Shown here: positions 1-9,650 of the stretch, one piece after another
Layout of the letters: every line of letters begins with the position of its first letter
Position numbering within the stretch: position 1 is the stretch's first letter
Notes under the pieces: model-generated
Database searches by the model: none
The model's input: only the letters and a program-made list of their open reading frames with translations
Told to the model about the DNA's origin: nothing
DNA from: Lachnospiraceae bacterium
Lineage (GTDB): Bacteria > Bacillota > Clostridia > Lachnospirales > Lachnospiraceae
DNA length: 64,000 nucleotides
NCBI GenBank assembly: GCA_017621815.1
Contig: JAGASK010000052.1
Coordinates: forward strand, 248,001-312,000
Direction: 5' to 3'
Program-made: the position numbers and the translations under genes

Positions 1-1758
1 TACTTTTCCACCATGAGAGCCTGCACCGGGTCCGATATCCACAATATAATCCGCCTCCAGCATGGTATCTTCATCGTGCTCTACCACAATAAGGCTGTTG
101 CCTAAATCACGCAGGTTTTTCAGGGTATTCAGGAGCTTATCGTTATCCCTCTGGTGCAGGCCGATGCTTGGCTCATCCAGAATATAGCATACTCCTACAA
201 GTCCGGAGCCTATCTGTGTAGCCAGACGAATCCTCTGTGCTTCTCCTCCCGACAAAGTGCCGGTAGCACGGGAAAGGGACAAATACTCAAGTCCTACATC
301 TATTAAAAATCCCACTCTTGCCCTGATTTCCTTAAGAACCTGTTCTCCAATCAGTTGCTGCTGCTTTGTCAGCTGCATATCCTGAAGGAAATCAAACAGA
401 TTTCTGATAGACATAGAGGTAATTTCATAAATATTTTTGTCACAGACGGTAACTGCCAGGGATTCCTTTTTAAGCCTCATACCCTTACATTCCGTACAGG
501 GAGTGATTCTCATAAAGGTTTCATACTCCTGCTTCATGATATCCGATGCTGTTTCACGGTATTTTCTTTCCACACTCCTGACAAGTCCCTCGAAGGTAAT
601 GGGGTAAACCCCTTCTCCTCTCTGCCCTATATAATGTACCTTTACCTCTTTGAAACCGCCATATATCAGCTTATGCTGAATATCTTCAGGCAGTTCTCCG
701 AAAGGCGTGTCCAGGCTGAATCCATATTCCTTCGCCAACGCCTTTAAAATGGAATTGGTAAAGCTGCCGTCATCCGTGCTGGACTGCCAGCCCATAACCT
801 GAATCGCACCTTCCCGGATGCTCAGCCGCCTGTCAGGAATCATCAAATCAGGGTCGAATTCCATTTTATATCCCAACCCGAAGCAGACCGGGCAGGCGCC
901 AAAAGGATTGTTAAATGAAAAGCTTCTTGGCTCAATTTCACTGATGCTGATACCGCAGTCAGGGCAGGCAAAGCTCTGGCTGAAAGTAATGGTTTCTTTA
1001 TCTATCACATCCACCATAAGAAGGCCGTCAGCCAGGGCAAGCACATTCTCAATAGAATCTGTCAGACGCCTTTCGATTCCCGGTTTTACCACAAGTCTGT
1101 CCACGATAATTTCTATATTATGTTTGATATTTTTATCCAGCTTTATTTCTTCGGATAATTCGTACATATTGCCGTCTACACGAACTCTCACGTATCCGCT
1201 TCTCTTGGCCCGGTCAAAAATCTTGGCATGTTCTCCCTTTCTTCCCCGGACTACAGGCGCCATCAGCTGAATCCTGCTTCCTTCAGGAAGTCCCATAATC
1301 TGGTCTACCATCTGGTCCACGCTCTGCTTTTTAATTTCCCTTCCGCAGCCCGTACAGTGAGGAATACCGATTCTGGCATACAAAAGCCTGAAATAGTCAT
1401 AGATTTCCGTTACGGTTCCTACTGTGGAACGGGGATTCCTGTTGGTGGATTTCTGGTCGATGGAAATAGCCGGAGAAAGTCCTTCTATTTTTTCCACATT
1501 GGGCTTTTCCATCTGCCCCAGGAACTGTCTCGCATAGGATGACAGAGATTCCATATATCTTCTCTGTCCCTCTGCATAAATCGTATCAAATGCAAGGGAG
1601 GATTTTCCGGAGCCGGACAAGCCGGTTAATACTACCAGTTCATTTCTCGGAATATCCACGTCCAGATTTTTAAGATTGTGCTCATTTGCCCCCCTGATTT
1701 TAATAAACTCCCTGGGACGCATCTTCGGTTTTTCTATATGCTTATCAGCTAAACTCAT
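1..1758 (-). CDS. uvrA: UvrABC system protein A, N-terminal part (runs off the window)
   Basis: DNA-damage recognition ATPase of nucleotide excision repair; it loads UvrB onto lesions. The reverse strand reads M-S-L-A-D-K from 1758 with no stop before base 1, giving about 586 of the usual ~940 residues. A Walker A region ([15 protein letters not shown]) lies near residue 40, and VVEHDEDTM followed by [11 protein letters not shown] is close to the window edge, both typical of UvrA. The start codon overlaps the uvrB stop in an ATGA, so uvrB and uvrA are translationally coupled. The C-terminal ABC half lies outside the window. Identification is by motif and partner gene. Confidence 0.95.
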   Translation of the reverse strand, partial: MSLADKHIEKPKMRPREFIKIRGANEHNLKNLDVDIPRNELVVLTGLSGSGKSSLAFDTIYAEGQRRYMESLSSYARQFLGQMEKPNVEKIEGLSPAISIDQKSTNRNPRSTVGTVTEIYDYFRLLYARIGIPHCTGCGREIKKQSVDQMVDQIMGLPEGSRIQLMAPVVRGRKGEHAKIFDRAKRSGYVRVRVDGNMYELSEEIKLDKNIKHNIEIIVDRLVVKPGIERRLTDSIENVLALADGLLMVDVIDKETITFSQSFACPDCGISISEIEPRSFSFNNPFGACPVCFGLGYKMEFDPDLMIPDRRLSIREGAIQVMGWQSSTDDGSFTNSILKALAKEYGFSLDTPFGELPEDIQHKLIYGGFKEVKVHYIGQRGEGVYPITFEGLVRSVERKYRETASDIMKQEYETFMRITPCTECKGMRLKKESLAVTVCDKNIYEITSMSIRNLFDFLQDMQLTKQQQLIGEQVLKEIRARVGFLIDVGLEYLSLSRATGTLSGGEAQRIRLATQIGSGLVGVCYILDEPSIGLHQRDNDKLLNTLKNLRDLGNSLIVVEHDEDTMLEADYIVDIGPGAGSHGGKV

Positions 1759-3752
1759 TTTTCATCTTCCTCCAAATCCCTGAGCTTTGTTTTAAGTTCT
1801 ATCATCTTATCACGCATTTCCGCTGCCATTTCAAAATTCAAATCCGCCGCAGCCTGCTTCATCTGCTTCTGCACCTTGGCAATCAGTTTTTCCAGTTCTC
1901 CCCTGTCCATGGACTCGGGATCCTTTTCAAACCTTAATTCTTCATTGGCAATTACCTTGGAAACGCTGATTAAATCCCTCACAGCCTTCTTAATCGTCTG
2001 AGGGGTAATACCATGCTCATCATTATATTTCTGCTGGATGCTGCGTCTTCTGTTGGTTTCATCTATGGCTGCCTGCATGGAGTCCGTCATATTGTCTGCG
2101 TACATAATAACATGTCCTTCCGCATTTCTTGCAGCCCGGCCGATGGTCTGTATTAAGGATGTTTCCGAACGCAGGAACCCTTCCTTATCCGCATCCAGAA
2201 TCGCCACCAGCGAAATTTCCGGAATATCAAGTCCTTCCCGGAGCAGATTGATTCCTACCAGAACATCAAACACATCAAGACGCATATCCCTGATAATTTC
2301 CGCTCTCTCCAGGGTGTCAATGTCAGAATGAAGATATTTGACACGGATGCCGGCATCCTTCATATAGTCTGTCAAATCCTCTGCCATTCTCTTAGTCAGG
2401 GTAGTTACCAGAACTTTATTATGCTTCTCCGTTTCCTTATTCACCTCAGTTATCAGGTCATCTATCTGCCCCTCCACGGGCCGCACCGATATTTCAGGAT
2501 CCAGCAGACCGGTAGGGCGGATAATCTGCTCTGTCCGGAGAAGTTCATGCTCTTCCTCATAGGTGGAAGGCGTTGCTGAAACAAACATCATCTGGTCTAT
2601 ATGCTGTTCAAACTCTTCAAAGCACAGAGGTCTGTTATCCAGCGCCGAAGGGAGCCTGAAACCATAATCCACAAGAGTGGTCTTACGTGAGCGGTCCCCC
2701 GTATACATGGCGCCAATCTGGGGAATTGTCATATGCGATTCATCAATAATAATCAGAAAATCGTTTCCAAAGTAATCCATAAGAGTATGGGGAGTTGCTC
2801 CTTCAGGCATTCCGTTCAGGTGCCTTGAATAATTCTCTATACCCGAGCAGAAACCCGTTTCCCTGAGCATTTCTATGTCAAAATTCGTTCTTTCCGATAT
2901 TCTCTGAGCCTCCAGCAGCTTGTCCTCGCCCTTAAAAAACCGGATTCTTTCCTCCAGTTCCGCTTCAATCGCTTTGCACGCCGCATTGATTTTTTCCTGA
3001 GGCACCACATAATGGGAGGCAGGGAAAATTGTAATATGCGAGAGAACGGCATGCACCTGTCCCGTCAGCGGGTCAGTTTCTGCAATTCTGTCGATTTCAT
3101 CCCCGAAAAATTCCACCCGGATCAGATAATCGCCGCCCTGGGCCGGATATATCTCCACTACATCCCCCCGTACCCGGAAACAGCCTCTTTCCAAATCCAA
3201 ATCATTTCTGTCATACTGAATATCTATCAGTTCCCGGATTACCTGATCCCGGTCTTTAACCATTCCCGGTCTTAAAGAAACTATCATTTCCTTATAATCA
3301 TCGGGGCTTCCCAATCCGTATATACAGGACACGCTGGCCACCACGATAACATCCTTTCTTTCAGAAAGGGATGCCGTAGCGGAAAGCCGGAGCTTATCGA
3401 TTTCGTCATTAATAGACGAGTCCTTTGCTATATAAGTATCTGAAGAAGGCACATATGCCTCAGGCTGATAATAATCGTAATAGGATACAAAATATTCTAC
3501 CGCATTTTCAGGGAAAAATTCTTTAAACTCACCATACAGCTGGCCGGCGAGGGTCTTATTGTGCGCAATGACCAAAGTGGGCTTGTTCAGCGCCTGAATA
3601 ACATTTGCCATGGTAAAGGTTTTGCCTGAGCCGGTAACACCAAGCAAGGTCTGAAACTGATTCCCCTGCTTAAATCCGTCCACAAGCTCCTTAATAGCCT
3701 GGGGCTGGTCTCCCGTAGGCTGATATTCCGAATGTAATACAAAATGATCCAT
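1755..3752 (-). CDS. uvrB: UvrABC system protein B
   Basis: Excision-repair helicase-like protein that verifies damage and recruits UvrC. At 665 aa it has the normal length. Visible features are the N-terminal GDQP region, Walker A GVTGSGKT at about residues 38-45, the [10 protein letters not shown] beta-hairpin that clamps DNA, a DESH box in the middle, the helicase motif QTIGRAARN, and a C-terminal UVR domain that contacts UvrC. It is first in the uvrB-uvrA operon, with a good ribosome site (GAAGGAG) and a -10-like TATAAT just upstream. I see no convincing LexA box in the short upstream gap. Confidence 0.98.
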   Translation of the reverse strand: MDHFVLHSEYQPTGDQPQAIKELVDGFKQGNQFQTLLGVTGSGKTFTMANVIQALNKPTLVIAHNKTLAGQLYGEFKEFFPENAVEYFVSYYDYYQPEAYVPSSDTYIAKDSSINDEIDKLRLSATASLSERKDVIVVASVSCIYGLGSPDDYKEMIVSLRPGMVKDRDQVIRELIDIQYDRNDLDLERGCFRVRGDVVEIYPAQGGDYLIRVEFFGDEIDRIAETDPLTGQVHAVLSHITIFPASHYVVPQEKINAACKAIEAELEERIRFFKGEDKLLEAQRISERTNFDIEMLRETGFCSGIENYSRHLNGMPEGATPHTLMDYFGNDFLIIIDESHMTIPQIGAMYTGDRSRKTTLVDYGFRLPSALDNRPLCFEEFEQHIDQMMFVSATPSTYEEEHELLRTEQIIRPTGLLDPEISVRPVEGQIDDLITEVNKETEKHNKVLVTTLTKRMAEDLTDYMKDAGIRVKYLHSDIDTLERAEIIRDMRLDVFDVLVGINLLREGLDIPEISLVAILDADKEGFLRSETSLIQTIGRAARNAEGHVIMYADNMTDSMQAAIDETNRRRSIQQKYNDEHGITPQTIKKAVRDLISVSKVIANEELRFEKDPESMDRGELEKLIAKVQKQMKQAAADLNFEMAAEMRDKMIELKTKLRDLEEDEK

Positions 3753-3774
3753 ATATTATTTCTCCTTCTGCCAC

Positions 3775-3780
3775 ATTATA
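3775..3780 (-). promoter_or_regulatory. Probable -10 box for uvrBA
   Basis: On the reverse strand TATAAT lies about 22 bases before the uvrB start and just after the terminator of the upstream operon, where a new promoter is expected. The -35 side is T-rich and has no clear TTGACA match, so the call rests on the -10 box and its position. Confidence 0.4.
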
Positions 3781-3791
3781 ACAAACAACAT

Positions 3792-3830
3792 AAAAAAAGT
3801 ACAGAGCAAAATCGAACTTTTGTTCTGTAC
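3792..3830 (-). terminator. Rho-independent terminator after the S41 protease gene
   Basis: A long stem (GTACAGA.CAAAA pairing with TTTTG.TCTGTAC, core 3799-3830) is followed on the reverse strand by a run of seven T. It lies 14 bases beyond the protease stop and separates the ftsEX/peptidase operon from uvrBA. Confidence 0.85.
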
Positions 3831-3843
3831 TTTTTTAAACTTT

Positions 3844-5190
3844 TTATTGTATCTTACCTTCCAGAATCTCTATGGCTTTTTCCACCTGATTATCGGTCCC
3901 GTCTTCATCATAAGCATCATAATCATACTTAAGCTCAATGTCAGGTTCAATTCCTATCCCGTGAATATTGGTTCCTGAAGGAGTGAAATATGCACTTACT
4001 GTAAGCTTCACTGCCGTGCCGTCATCCAGCCTGTTAATCCTCTGCACAATTCCTTTTCCGTAAGTCGTGGTCCCTATCAACGTTCCTTTATTATAATCCT
4101 TAATGGCTCCTGCTAATATTTCAGAAGCACTTGCTGAATATTCATTTACCAGCACTGCCATGGGAATTTGAATCTCATGGGCACCGTCACAGGTATATTC
4201 TGTACGCTTACCGGCTTTATCCTCTGTATAAACAACCATTCCTTCCGGCAAAAGCCTTCTGGCAACCTCCACCACCGCCGTAAGGTCGCCTCCGGGATTA
4301 CTTCTTAAATCAAGAATCAGACCTTTCATATCAGAAGCCCTGAGTTCCGCCATAGCTTCATTAAACTGGTCCACCGTCACAGCATCAAATTCCCGGATTC
4401 GCAGATATCCGATATTATTGGTATCCTCCAGAATACCGCTCTGCACTGTTTCTGTCTCAATCAGCTTGCCGCGGACCACATCTATCTCAAGGTAATCAGG
4501 CTCGCCTTCCCTGTAAACAGTCAGATGAACAGTGGTATTTTCCTGTCCTTTTACAAGGCTTACCACCTGGGTCACGCTTAATCCCATTGTCTCTTCGCCG
4601 TCCACCTTACAGATAATATCCCCCTCCCGCAGACCGGCCTCTTCCGCAGGGGCACCTTCCATTACACCGCTGATCATGGCAGAATTCATTTCTTCATTCA
4701 GCTGTATATATGCACCGATTCCATATGAAATCCCTTTATTGCTGTTTAACGTATCCTCCAGTTCTTCCTTCGTATAATACTCTGAATATGGGTCATTCAG
4801 AGCCGCTACCATTCCCTTATAAATTCCATCCTGAAGCTCCTGCGAAGATACCTCTTCACCATAATAATAGGAATCTATCACTTCTTCAATGGTTTTCATT
4901 TTCTGCAGGGTTTCCGTACTGATTACGCTTCCGGCAGAATTTCCTGAATCAGCGCTTGTCTGCTCACTCCGCAGCTGTATGAAATAGATAAGGTTTTTAG
5001 TAACATAAATGCCGCCGGCTGCCAGCACACTGATAAAAACCCCAAATATCAACCCGCTGATAAATCCCCGGAAATGAGGATTTTTTCTCTCCCCGGCTTC
5101 CTCCGTCACCGGCTCTTTCCACTGCACTGTGTTTTTCTGAAATTCATTCTCCTGTAATTCACTTTCCTGTAATTCACTTTCAGTATGCAC
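3844..5190 (-). CDS. S41-family carboxy-terminal processing protease with PDZ domain
   Basis: Membrane-anchored serine protease of the CtpA/CtpB type acting outside the membrane. Order of parts: a cytoplasmic tail, one membrane segment (near residues 45-68), a PDZ domain containing GLREGDIICKVDG, then the S41 catalytic domain with LRSNPGGD, the nucleophile region NEYSASASEI and a lysine in TYGKGIVQ. I prefer GTG at 5190 because AGGAG is eight bases upstream; a GTG at 5199 sits too close to that site. The tail begins with three near-identical pentapeptides (ESELQ, ESELQ, ENEFQ). It follows ftsE, ftsX and the M23 gene, which suggests a role in cell-wall remodelling or sporulation. Confidence 0.9.
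   Translation of the reverse strand: MHTESELQESELQENEFQKNTVQWKEPVTEEAGERKNPHFRGFISGLIFGVFISVLAAGGIYVTKNLIYFIQLRSEQTSADSGNSAGSVISTETLQKMKTIEEVIDSYYYGEEVSSQELQDGIYKGMVAALNDPYSEYYTKEELEDTLNSNKGISYGIGAYIQLNEEMNSAMISGVMEGAPAEEAGLREGDIICKVDGEETMGLSVTQVVSLVKGQENTTVHLTVYREGEPDYLEIDVVRGKLIETETVQSGILEDTNNIGYLRIREFDAVTVDQFNEAMAELRASDMKGLILDLRSNPGGDLTAVVEVARRLLPEGMVVYTEDKAGKRTEYTCDGAHEIQIPMAVLVNEYSASASEILAGAIKDYNKGTLIGTTTYGKGIVQRINRLDDGTAVKLTVSAYFTPSGTNIHGIGIEPDIELKYDYDAYDEDGTDNQVEKAIEILEGKIQ
5137..5181 (-). repeat. Three 15-bp in-frame tandem repeats in the protease N-terminus
   Basis: Units 5167-5181 and 5152-5166 are identical; 5137-5151 differs at a few bases. They encode ESELQ, ESELQ and ENEFQ in the predicted cytoplasmic tail. 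The period is a multiple of three, so unit number can vary without breaking the frame. Confidence 0.8.
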
Positions 5191-5215
5191 TAAAACCACT
5201 CCTATCCAAATCCGC

Positions 5216-6436
5216 TCATCCGCCCAAATAATTTCGTGGATTTACATAATTTCCATTCAGCCTGACGCTGAAATGCAGATGATTTCCTGTTGAACGTCCG
5301 GTGCTTCCCACCGCCGCAATTTTATCCCCCTTACGCACTTCTGTTCCTTTGGACACGTACAGAGCCGAAGCATGCATATAAATCGTATATAAGCTGTCTC
5401 CATGGTCGATCATAATATAATTTCCCATGCTGCTGCTGTAAGCGGCTGCCACAACCTTTCCGTCATATGCCGCCAATATAGGGCTGCCTCCCGGCGCTGC
5501 CATATCAATGCCGTTATGGAACTTTTCAATTCCCAATGTAGGATGCATTCTGTATCCATATTCATCGGAAATTCTTGTATAAGAAGGCGCCGGCCAGGTA
5601 AAAATACCGCCGTCATACTTTCTGTTCTGTTCTTCAGCCAGCTTTGCCTTTTCTTCTGCCACGGCTTTTTCCAATGCCGCTATAGTCTCATTCTGCGATG
5701 CTATTTCCGCTTCATATTCAGCGATTGCCGCTTCCTTGGTTTTAATGTCCGAAGAAACAGCTGTAATCTCCTGTTCTTTTGCTGCAATTAATTCATTTAA
5801 GGATGCTTCCTCTGCTTCTACAGATTTTTTAGCCTCCTCCAAAACGCCTTTTTCCTCTTCCAGCCCTTCTTTGCAAAGCGCTACATATTCCGCCTGCTCC
5901 ACATATTCATCCAGCATTTTCCTGTCATATGCAGACAGCATTTCAATATATTCCGCTTTGTTCAGCATCTCGCCGAAGCTTTCTGACTGGAAAACCAGTT
6001 CCAGATACAGCACATCGCCTTTCTCATACATAAACTTGATCCTGGCTTTCATGGCTTCGTATTGTGCTTCCTGTGTGGCAACTGCTTCTTCCAGTTCAAC
6101 GGTCTTTTGTTCTATTTCCTCTTCTTTTTGTGAAATCATTGTCTTAAGCTCATCAATCTTAGCCTGTATGCTGGCCAGATTGGCATCCAGCTCCTCAATA
6201 TAATTTGCCAGATTCGTCTTTGATGCCTCCAGCTGCTTTTTCAATTCCTTCACATTGGTAAGACCGCTCTGAAGTGACTTCTTTTCTTCTTTGGCCTTCT
6301 GTATTTCCTCTTCCTTCTGCTTAATACTGTCATTGGTCAGTTCACTGGCATAAGCAGTATTCTGATATTTAACTCCCGCTGCCAGAACAAGAAACAGGCT
6401 AAGCAGCAGACATAGCGCTTTTTTACATCTTTTCAT
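5216..6436 (-). CDS. Secreted coiled-coil murein hydrolase, M23 (LytM) domain
   Basis: Probable peptidoglycan endopeptidase or hydrolase activator of the EnvC/PcsB type. A signal peptide covers roughly residues 1-30 (VLAAGVKYQNTAYASE), a long charged coiled coil spans about 35-265, and the M23 domain occupies the last 120 residues. The zinc-binding motifs HNGIDMAAPGG and GNHLHFSVRLNG are both present, so the domain looks catalytically competent. In EnvC and PcsB systems the coiled coil is gated by FtsEX; ftsX is immediately upstream here with a gap of only 22 bases. The ribosome site is weak (AATGGGA). Function as the FtsEX partner is inferred from architecture and context. Confidence 0.9.
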   Translation of the reverse strand: MKRCKKALCLLLSLFLVLAAGVKYQNTAYASELTNDSIKQKEEEIQKAKEEKKSLQSGLTNVKELKKQLEASKTNLANYIEELDANLASIQAKIDELKTMISQKEEEIEQKTVELEEAVATQEAQYEAMKARIKFMYEKGDVLYLELVFQSESFGEMLNKAEYIEMLSAYDRKMLDEYVEQAEYVALCKEGLEEEKGVLEEAKKSVEAEEASLNELIAAKEQEITAVSSDIKTKEAAIAEYEAEIASQNETIAALEKAVAEEKAKLAEEQNRKYDGGIFTWPAPSYTRISDEYGYRMHPTLGIEKFHNGIDMAAPGGSPILAAYDGKVVAAAYSSSMGNYIMIDHGDSLYTIYMHASALYVSKGTEVRKGDKIAAVGSTGRSTGNHLHFSVRLNGNYVNPRNYLGG

Positions 6437-6458
6437 TTTATTCCCATTCTTTGATTTC

Positions 6459-7355
6459 TTATACTCTTAAATGTTTCCTTACTGTCACAATACTTCCAAG
6501 GAAACCGATTCCCACACCCAGAATCAGGGAAACCGGAAGGAGCTGTGCAAAAATTGTTTCAACCGGCACGAAAGATAGAAGCCTCATCAGCATCGAGAAC
6601 TTGGTAACAATATATTCAATTACCTGGTTATAAATCACATAGATAATTCCCAACGGAATCAGCGCGCCGATTGCGCCTATCATCATACCTTCGATTACGA
6701 AAGGCGAACGAACGAAAAAGTCGGTTGCCCCAATGTATTTCATAATGGTAATCTCTTCTTTTCTGACTGAAATTCCTATGGTAACAGTATTACTTATCAG
6801 GAATATGGATACCGCAAACAAAATTACAATGATTCCTATGGAAACATAAGCTATCAGCGCATTCACACCTGTCAGGGTAGCCGCCGCAATCTCCGAACGG
6901 TTTACGGTTCTGACACCTTCCAGCCCTTCCAGATAGGATACAAGGGCAGGCTGCATGGACACGTCATTCAGAAAAATTTCATAACTGGCAGAATTTTCCA
7001 ATGGGTTTTCCGTAAAACCATCCGCATATTCGCCAAGATACTCCTCCTTAAAGCTCTCCCATGCTTCATCCGCCGATATGAAATTCTTAGAGGAGACCTC
7101 AGGACGCTTATCAATCAGTTCTCCGATTTCCTCAATGCGTTCCTGGCTGATTCCTTCATCAAAAAGTACCTCAACCGATACAACCTCCTGAGCTGTTTTT
7201 ACAATGCTCTGTACATTAATAAGTACAGAGTAGAAAAGACCGAATAAAAACAGGCAGGCTCCGATTGTTGCTATGGATGCAAGCGAAAACCATTTATTTC
7301 TGAATATGTTAATGAATCCCTGTTTGATTGTATAAAAAAATGTACTAATCCTCAT
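6459..7355 (-). CDS. ftsX: Cell division protein FtsX
   Basis: Membrane subunit of the FtsEX ABC-type complex that activates peptidoglycan hydrolases at the septum. The protein has 298 aa: a short cytoplasmic N-terminus, a first membrane segment near residues 22-45, an extracellular domain of about 110 residues with the SYEIFLND segment typical of FtsX, and three further membrane segments in the C-terminal half, including the RKEEITIMKYIGA loop shared by FtsX permeases. Its start overlaps the end of ftsE by 11 bases, indicating coupled expression. The M23 hydrolase follows directly. Confidence 0.95.
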   Translation of the reverse strand: MRISTFFYTIKQGFINIFRNKWFSLASIATIGACLFLFGLFYSVLINVQSIVKTAQEVVSVEVLFDEGISQERIEEIGELIDKRPEVSSKNFISADEAWESFKEEYLGEYADGFTENPLENSASYEIFLNDVSMQPALVSYLEGLEGVRTVNRSEIAAATLTGVNALIAYVSIGIIVILFAVSIFLISNTVTIGISVRKEEITIMKYIGATDFFVRSPFVIEGMMIGAIGALIPLGIIYVIYNQVIEYIVTKFSMLMRLLSFVPVETIFAQLLPVSLILGVGIGFLGSIVTVRKHLRV

Positions 7356-8094
7356 CGTCTATATAACCGCCTTTTTCCTCATCGCTGACAATCACGCCCT
7401 TTTTCATGGTAACAACTCTTTTCTGCATGGCATTAACAATTTCACGATTATGGGTTACCACCAGAACTGTAGTGCCGTTTTCATTTATCTGTTCCAGCAG
7501 CTTCATAATTTCCCATGAATTCTTAGGATCCAGATTACCTGTAGGCTCATCCGCAAGCAGAATGCTGGGTCTGTTTACCAGCGCTCTTGCAATAGCCACT
7601 CTCTGCTGCTCGCCGCCTGATAACTGCCTTGGCTTTGCCTTATATTTGCCCGCCAGTCCCACTGTAGCAAGAATACTGGGAACATTTCTTTTAATCTCCT
7701 TGCTGGATACCTGGATAATACGCTGCGCAAAGGCAACATTTTCATACACATTTCTGTCCTTCAATAAACGGAAGTCCTGAAAAACAATGCCCAGATTCCT
7801 TCTGAACTTAGGTATTTTCCTGTGCCTGATTCTTGTCAGGTCATATCCCATAACATTGATTTCACCGGACGTGGGAACAAGCTCCCGGAGGAGCAGTTTA
7901 ATCATAGTGGATTTTCCCGAACCGCTGTCTCCTACTATGAATACAAATTCTCCCTTTTTAATACGCAGGCTCACACCGTTTAATGCAGGTGCGCCTGTAG
8001 CATATGCCTTGCTTACATTATTAAGTGTAATTATCTCGTCGCTGCCTGCCGATGTATTTTTTCTTCTTCTGCCTCTTGCCTCACTCTTAGCCAA
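7345..8094 (-). CDS. ftsE: Cell division ATP-binding protein FtsE
   Basis: Cytoplasmic ATPase subunit of FtsEX. Visible motifs: Walker A GDSGSGKST, Q-loop FQDFRLLKDR, signature LSGGEQQR, Walker B ILLADEPTGNLD and the switch histidine in VVTHNRE. The frame is open to a TTG at 8124, but TTG at 8094 has AGGTGG eight bases upstream and is my preferred start. Even so the protein has about 20 residues (rich in R and K) before the usual FtsE start. The 5' end follows the regulator gene stop with almost no gap, so the regulator, ftsE and ftsX look like one transcript. Confidence 0.94.
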   Translation of the reverse strand: MAKSEARGRRRKNTSAGSDEIITLNNVSKAYATGAPALNGVSLRIKKGEFVFIVGDSGSGKSTMIKLLLRELVPTSGEINVMGYDLTRIRHRKIPKFRRNLGIVFQDFRLLKDRNVYENVAFAQRIIQVSSKEIKRNVPSILATVGLAGKYKAKPRQLSGGEQQRVAIARALVNRPSILLADEPTGNLDPKNSWEIMKLLEQINENGTTVLVVTHNREIVNAMQKRVVTMKKGVIVSDEEKGGYIDDED

Positions 8095-8113
8095 ATTTTC
8101 CACCACCTGTATC

Positions 8114-9202
8114 TTAATATTCAAAACTTTCCATGTAATTCATATACTTCACAACCATAAGCGCAATTCTGAAAGTAATTGCATCCTCAAAAACTCTGAG
8201 ATCCAGTCCCGTACTCTTCTGAAGCTTATCCAGACGGTATACAAGTGTATTTCTATGTATGAACAACTGTCTCGATGTTTCAGAAACATTCAGGCTGTTT
8301 TCAAAAAATTTATTGATTGTGGTAAGAGTCTCTTCATCGAAATCATCAGGGCTCTTACCCCCGAATATTTCCTTGATAAACATCTTACAAAGAGGAATGG
8401 GAAGCTGATAAATCAAACGTCCGATTCCTAATTCACTGTATGCAATAATATTGCGGTCATCAAAGAAAATCTTTCCTACATCAAGAGCCATCTTGGCCTC
8501 TTTGTAGGAACGGCTTACTTCTTTAATCTCCTTAACTACCGTACCATACGCAATATGTACCCCCGACATGCCTTCTTTACTGAGGTAATTCTCTATGCCT
8601 CCTGCTGCCTTTTCAATTTCCTTGGAACTGTCGCCTTCAGATAAATCCTTAACTACAATTACACTGTTTTCATCTACAGCGGTAACAAAATCCTTACTGT
8701 TGCTGCCGAGGAAAGTCCTCATTGTCTCCAGGGTATTGCTGTCCTTACCGCTATCTGTCTCAATAATCATAACAACACGCTCTACATCCGTTTGAATATG
8801 GAGCTTTTTGGCACGGCTGTAAATATCAATCAAAAGCAGATTGTCGAGAAGCAGATTTTTAATAAAATTATCCTTGTCAAACCGCTCCTTATAAGCCACA
8901 AGAAGATTCTGAATCTGGAAAGCAGCCATTTTCCCCACCATATACACATCTTCTCCTGTACCGGCTGCAATCAGTACATATTCCAGCTGCTGCTCATCAA
9001 ATATTTTGAAATACTGGCAGCCCTGTATTTCCTGGGAATCTGCCGGAGATTTCGCGAATTCCGCCGCTTCACTGCCGCTGACATTCATGATGCCCGCAGT
9101 AGATGCCACTTCCTTTCCGTCAGTATCCATTACGCAAAATTCAACCCGCGCAATTGCCTTTAATCCTTCAATTGTGTTTTGCAATATTTGATTTGAAATC
9201 AT
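8114..9202 (-). CDS. CdaR/PucR-type transcriptional regulator
   Basis: A 362-aa regulator with a CdaR-like organisation: an N-terminal sensory domain (residues about 1-130) resembling sugar-diacid/GAF-like sensors, a middle GGDEF-like segment without a GGDEF motif, and a C-terminal PucR helix-turn-helix around residues 300-350 (ENSLNVSETSRQLFIHRNTL). It is first in the operon with ftsE, ftsX and the peptidases and has a good ribosome site (AAAGGAGTGG). The ligand is unknown; a link to sugar diacids should not be assumed. Its position suggests it may tune the division or cell-wall genes behind it. Confidence 0.82.
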   Translation of the reverse strand: MISNQILQNTIEGLKAIARVEFCVMDTDGKEVASTAGIMNVSGSEAAEFAKSPADSQEIQGCQYFKIFDEQQLEYVLIAAGTGEDVYMVGKMAAFQIQNLLVAYKERFDKDNFIKNLLLDNLLLIDIYSRAKKLHIQTDVERVVMIIETDSGKDSNTLETMRTFLGSNSKDFVTAVDENSVIVVKDLSEGDSSKEIEKAAGGIENYLSKEGMSGVHIAYGTVVKEIKEVSRSYKEAKMALDVGKIFFDDRNIIAYSELGIGRLIYQLPIPLCKMFIKEIFGGKSPDDFDEETLTTINKFFENSLNVSETSRQLFIHRNTLVYRLDKLQKSTGLDLRVFEDAITFRIALMVVKYMNYMESFEY

Positions 9203-9374
9203 TTCCCCACTCCTTTAACCACTTGTCAGCTCCCCATATACTATGCAATTTATACGATGTTTTTCATGTATATATTTGCCTGTAAAAAAAACTTCCATTT
9301 CATTTTAAAACATATGTACAAATAAATCTACCTGTTTTTATATATTTTTTGTGTATTTTTTCCCAATTCTATGT

Positions 9375-9380
9375 TATAAT
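9375..9380 (+). promoter_or_regulatory. Probable -10 box before the YjfB-like gene
   Basis: A perfect TATAAT lies 30 bases before the start codon in an AT-rich gap. The expected -35 position is T-rich without a clear match to TTGACA, so the promoter is only partly supported. Confidence 0.45.
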
Positions 9381-9410
9381 GAAATTATCTTCAGGAAAGG
9401 AATGTTTTTT

Positions 9411-9599
9411 ATGAATATACCAGAATTATCAACAGCATTAGCTAACGTAAATCTCATGAATCAGGTAGGAACAGCTGTGTTAAGCAAAGCGCTGGATAAT
9501 TCCGAAACAGCCGGAGCCAGCCTTATCAACATGATGGACCGTTCCATGGAACTGTCGGTAAATCCTGCCGTTGGAAGCAATTTTGATATGTACGTATAG
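9411..9599 (+). CDS. YjfB-like small protein (putative motility-associated family)
   Basis: A 62-residue protein beginning MNIPELSTALANVN and containing GAALINMM-like and MELSVNPAVGSNFD segments that resemble the YjfB family, small proteins often found near flagellar genes. I start it at the ATG at 9411 because AGGAAAGG lies ten bases upstream; the frame is open further but without a ribosome site. No membrane segment or signal is visible. No flagellar gene is in the window, so the motility link is family knowledge only. The gene ends 10 bases before a dispersed hairpin repeat. Confidence 0.75.
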   Translation: MNIPELSTALANVNLMNQVGTAVLSKALDNSETAGASLINMMDRSMELSVNPAVGSNFDMYV

Positions 9600-9609
9600 C
9601 CTTATAAAT

Positions 9610-9650
9610 AATAGAAAGTTCGCAAAGCGTACTTTCTATTGTCATGAATT
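9610..9650. repeat. Dispersed hairpin repeat, copy 1
   Basis: A perfect inverted repeat (AATAGAAAGT / ACTTTCTATT, 9610-9619 and 9631-9640) is followed by GTCATGAATT. The TGA stop of the convergent CPBP gene lies inside the element (TCA at 9642-9644). Related copies are at 26479, 34019 and 55361. There is no strong T-run, so it is not a standard terminator. Confidence 0.75.
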
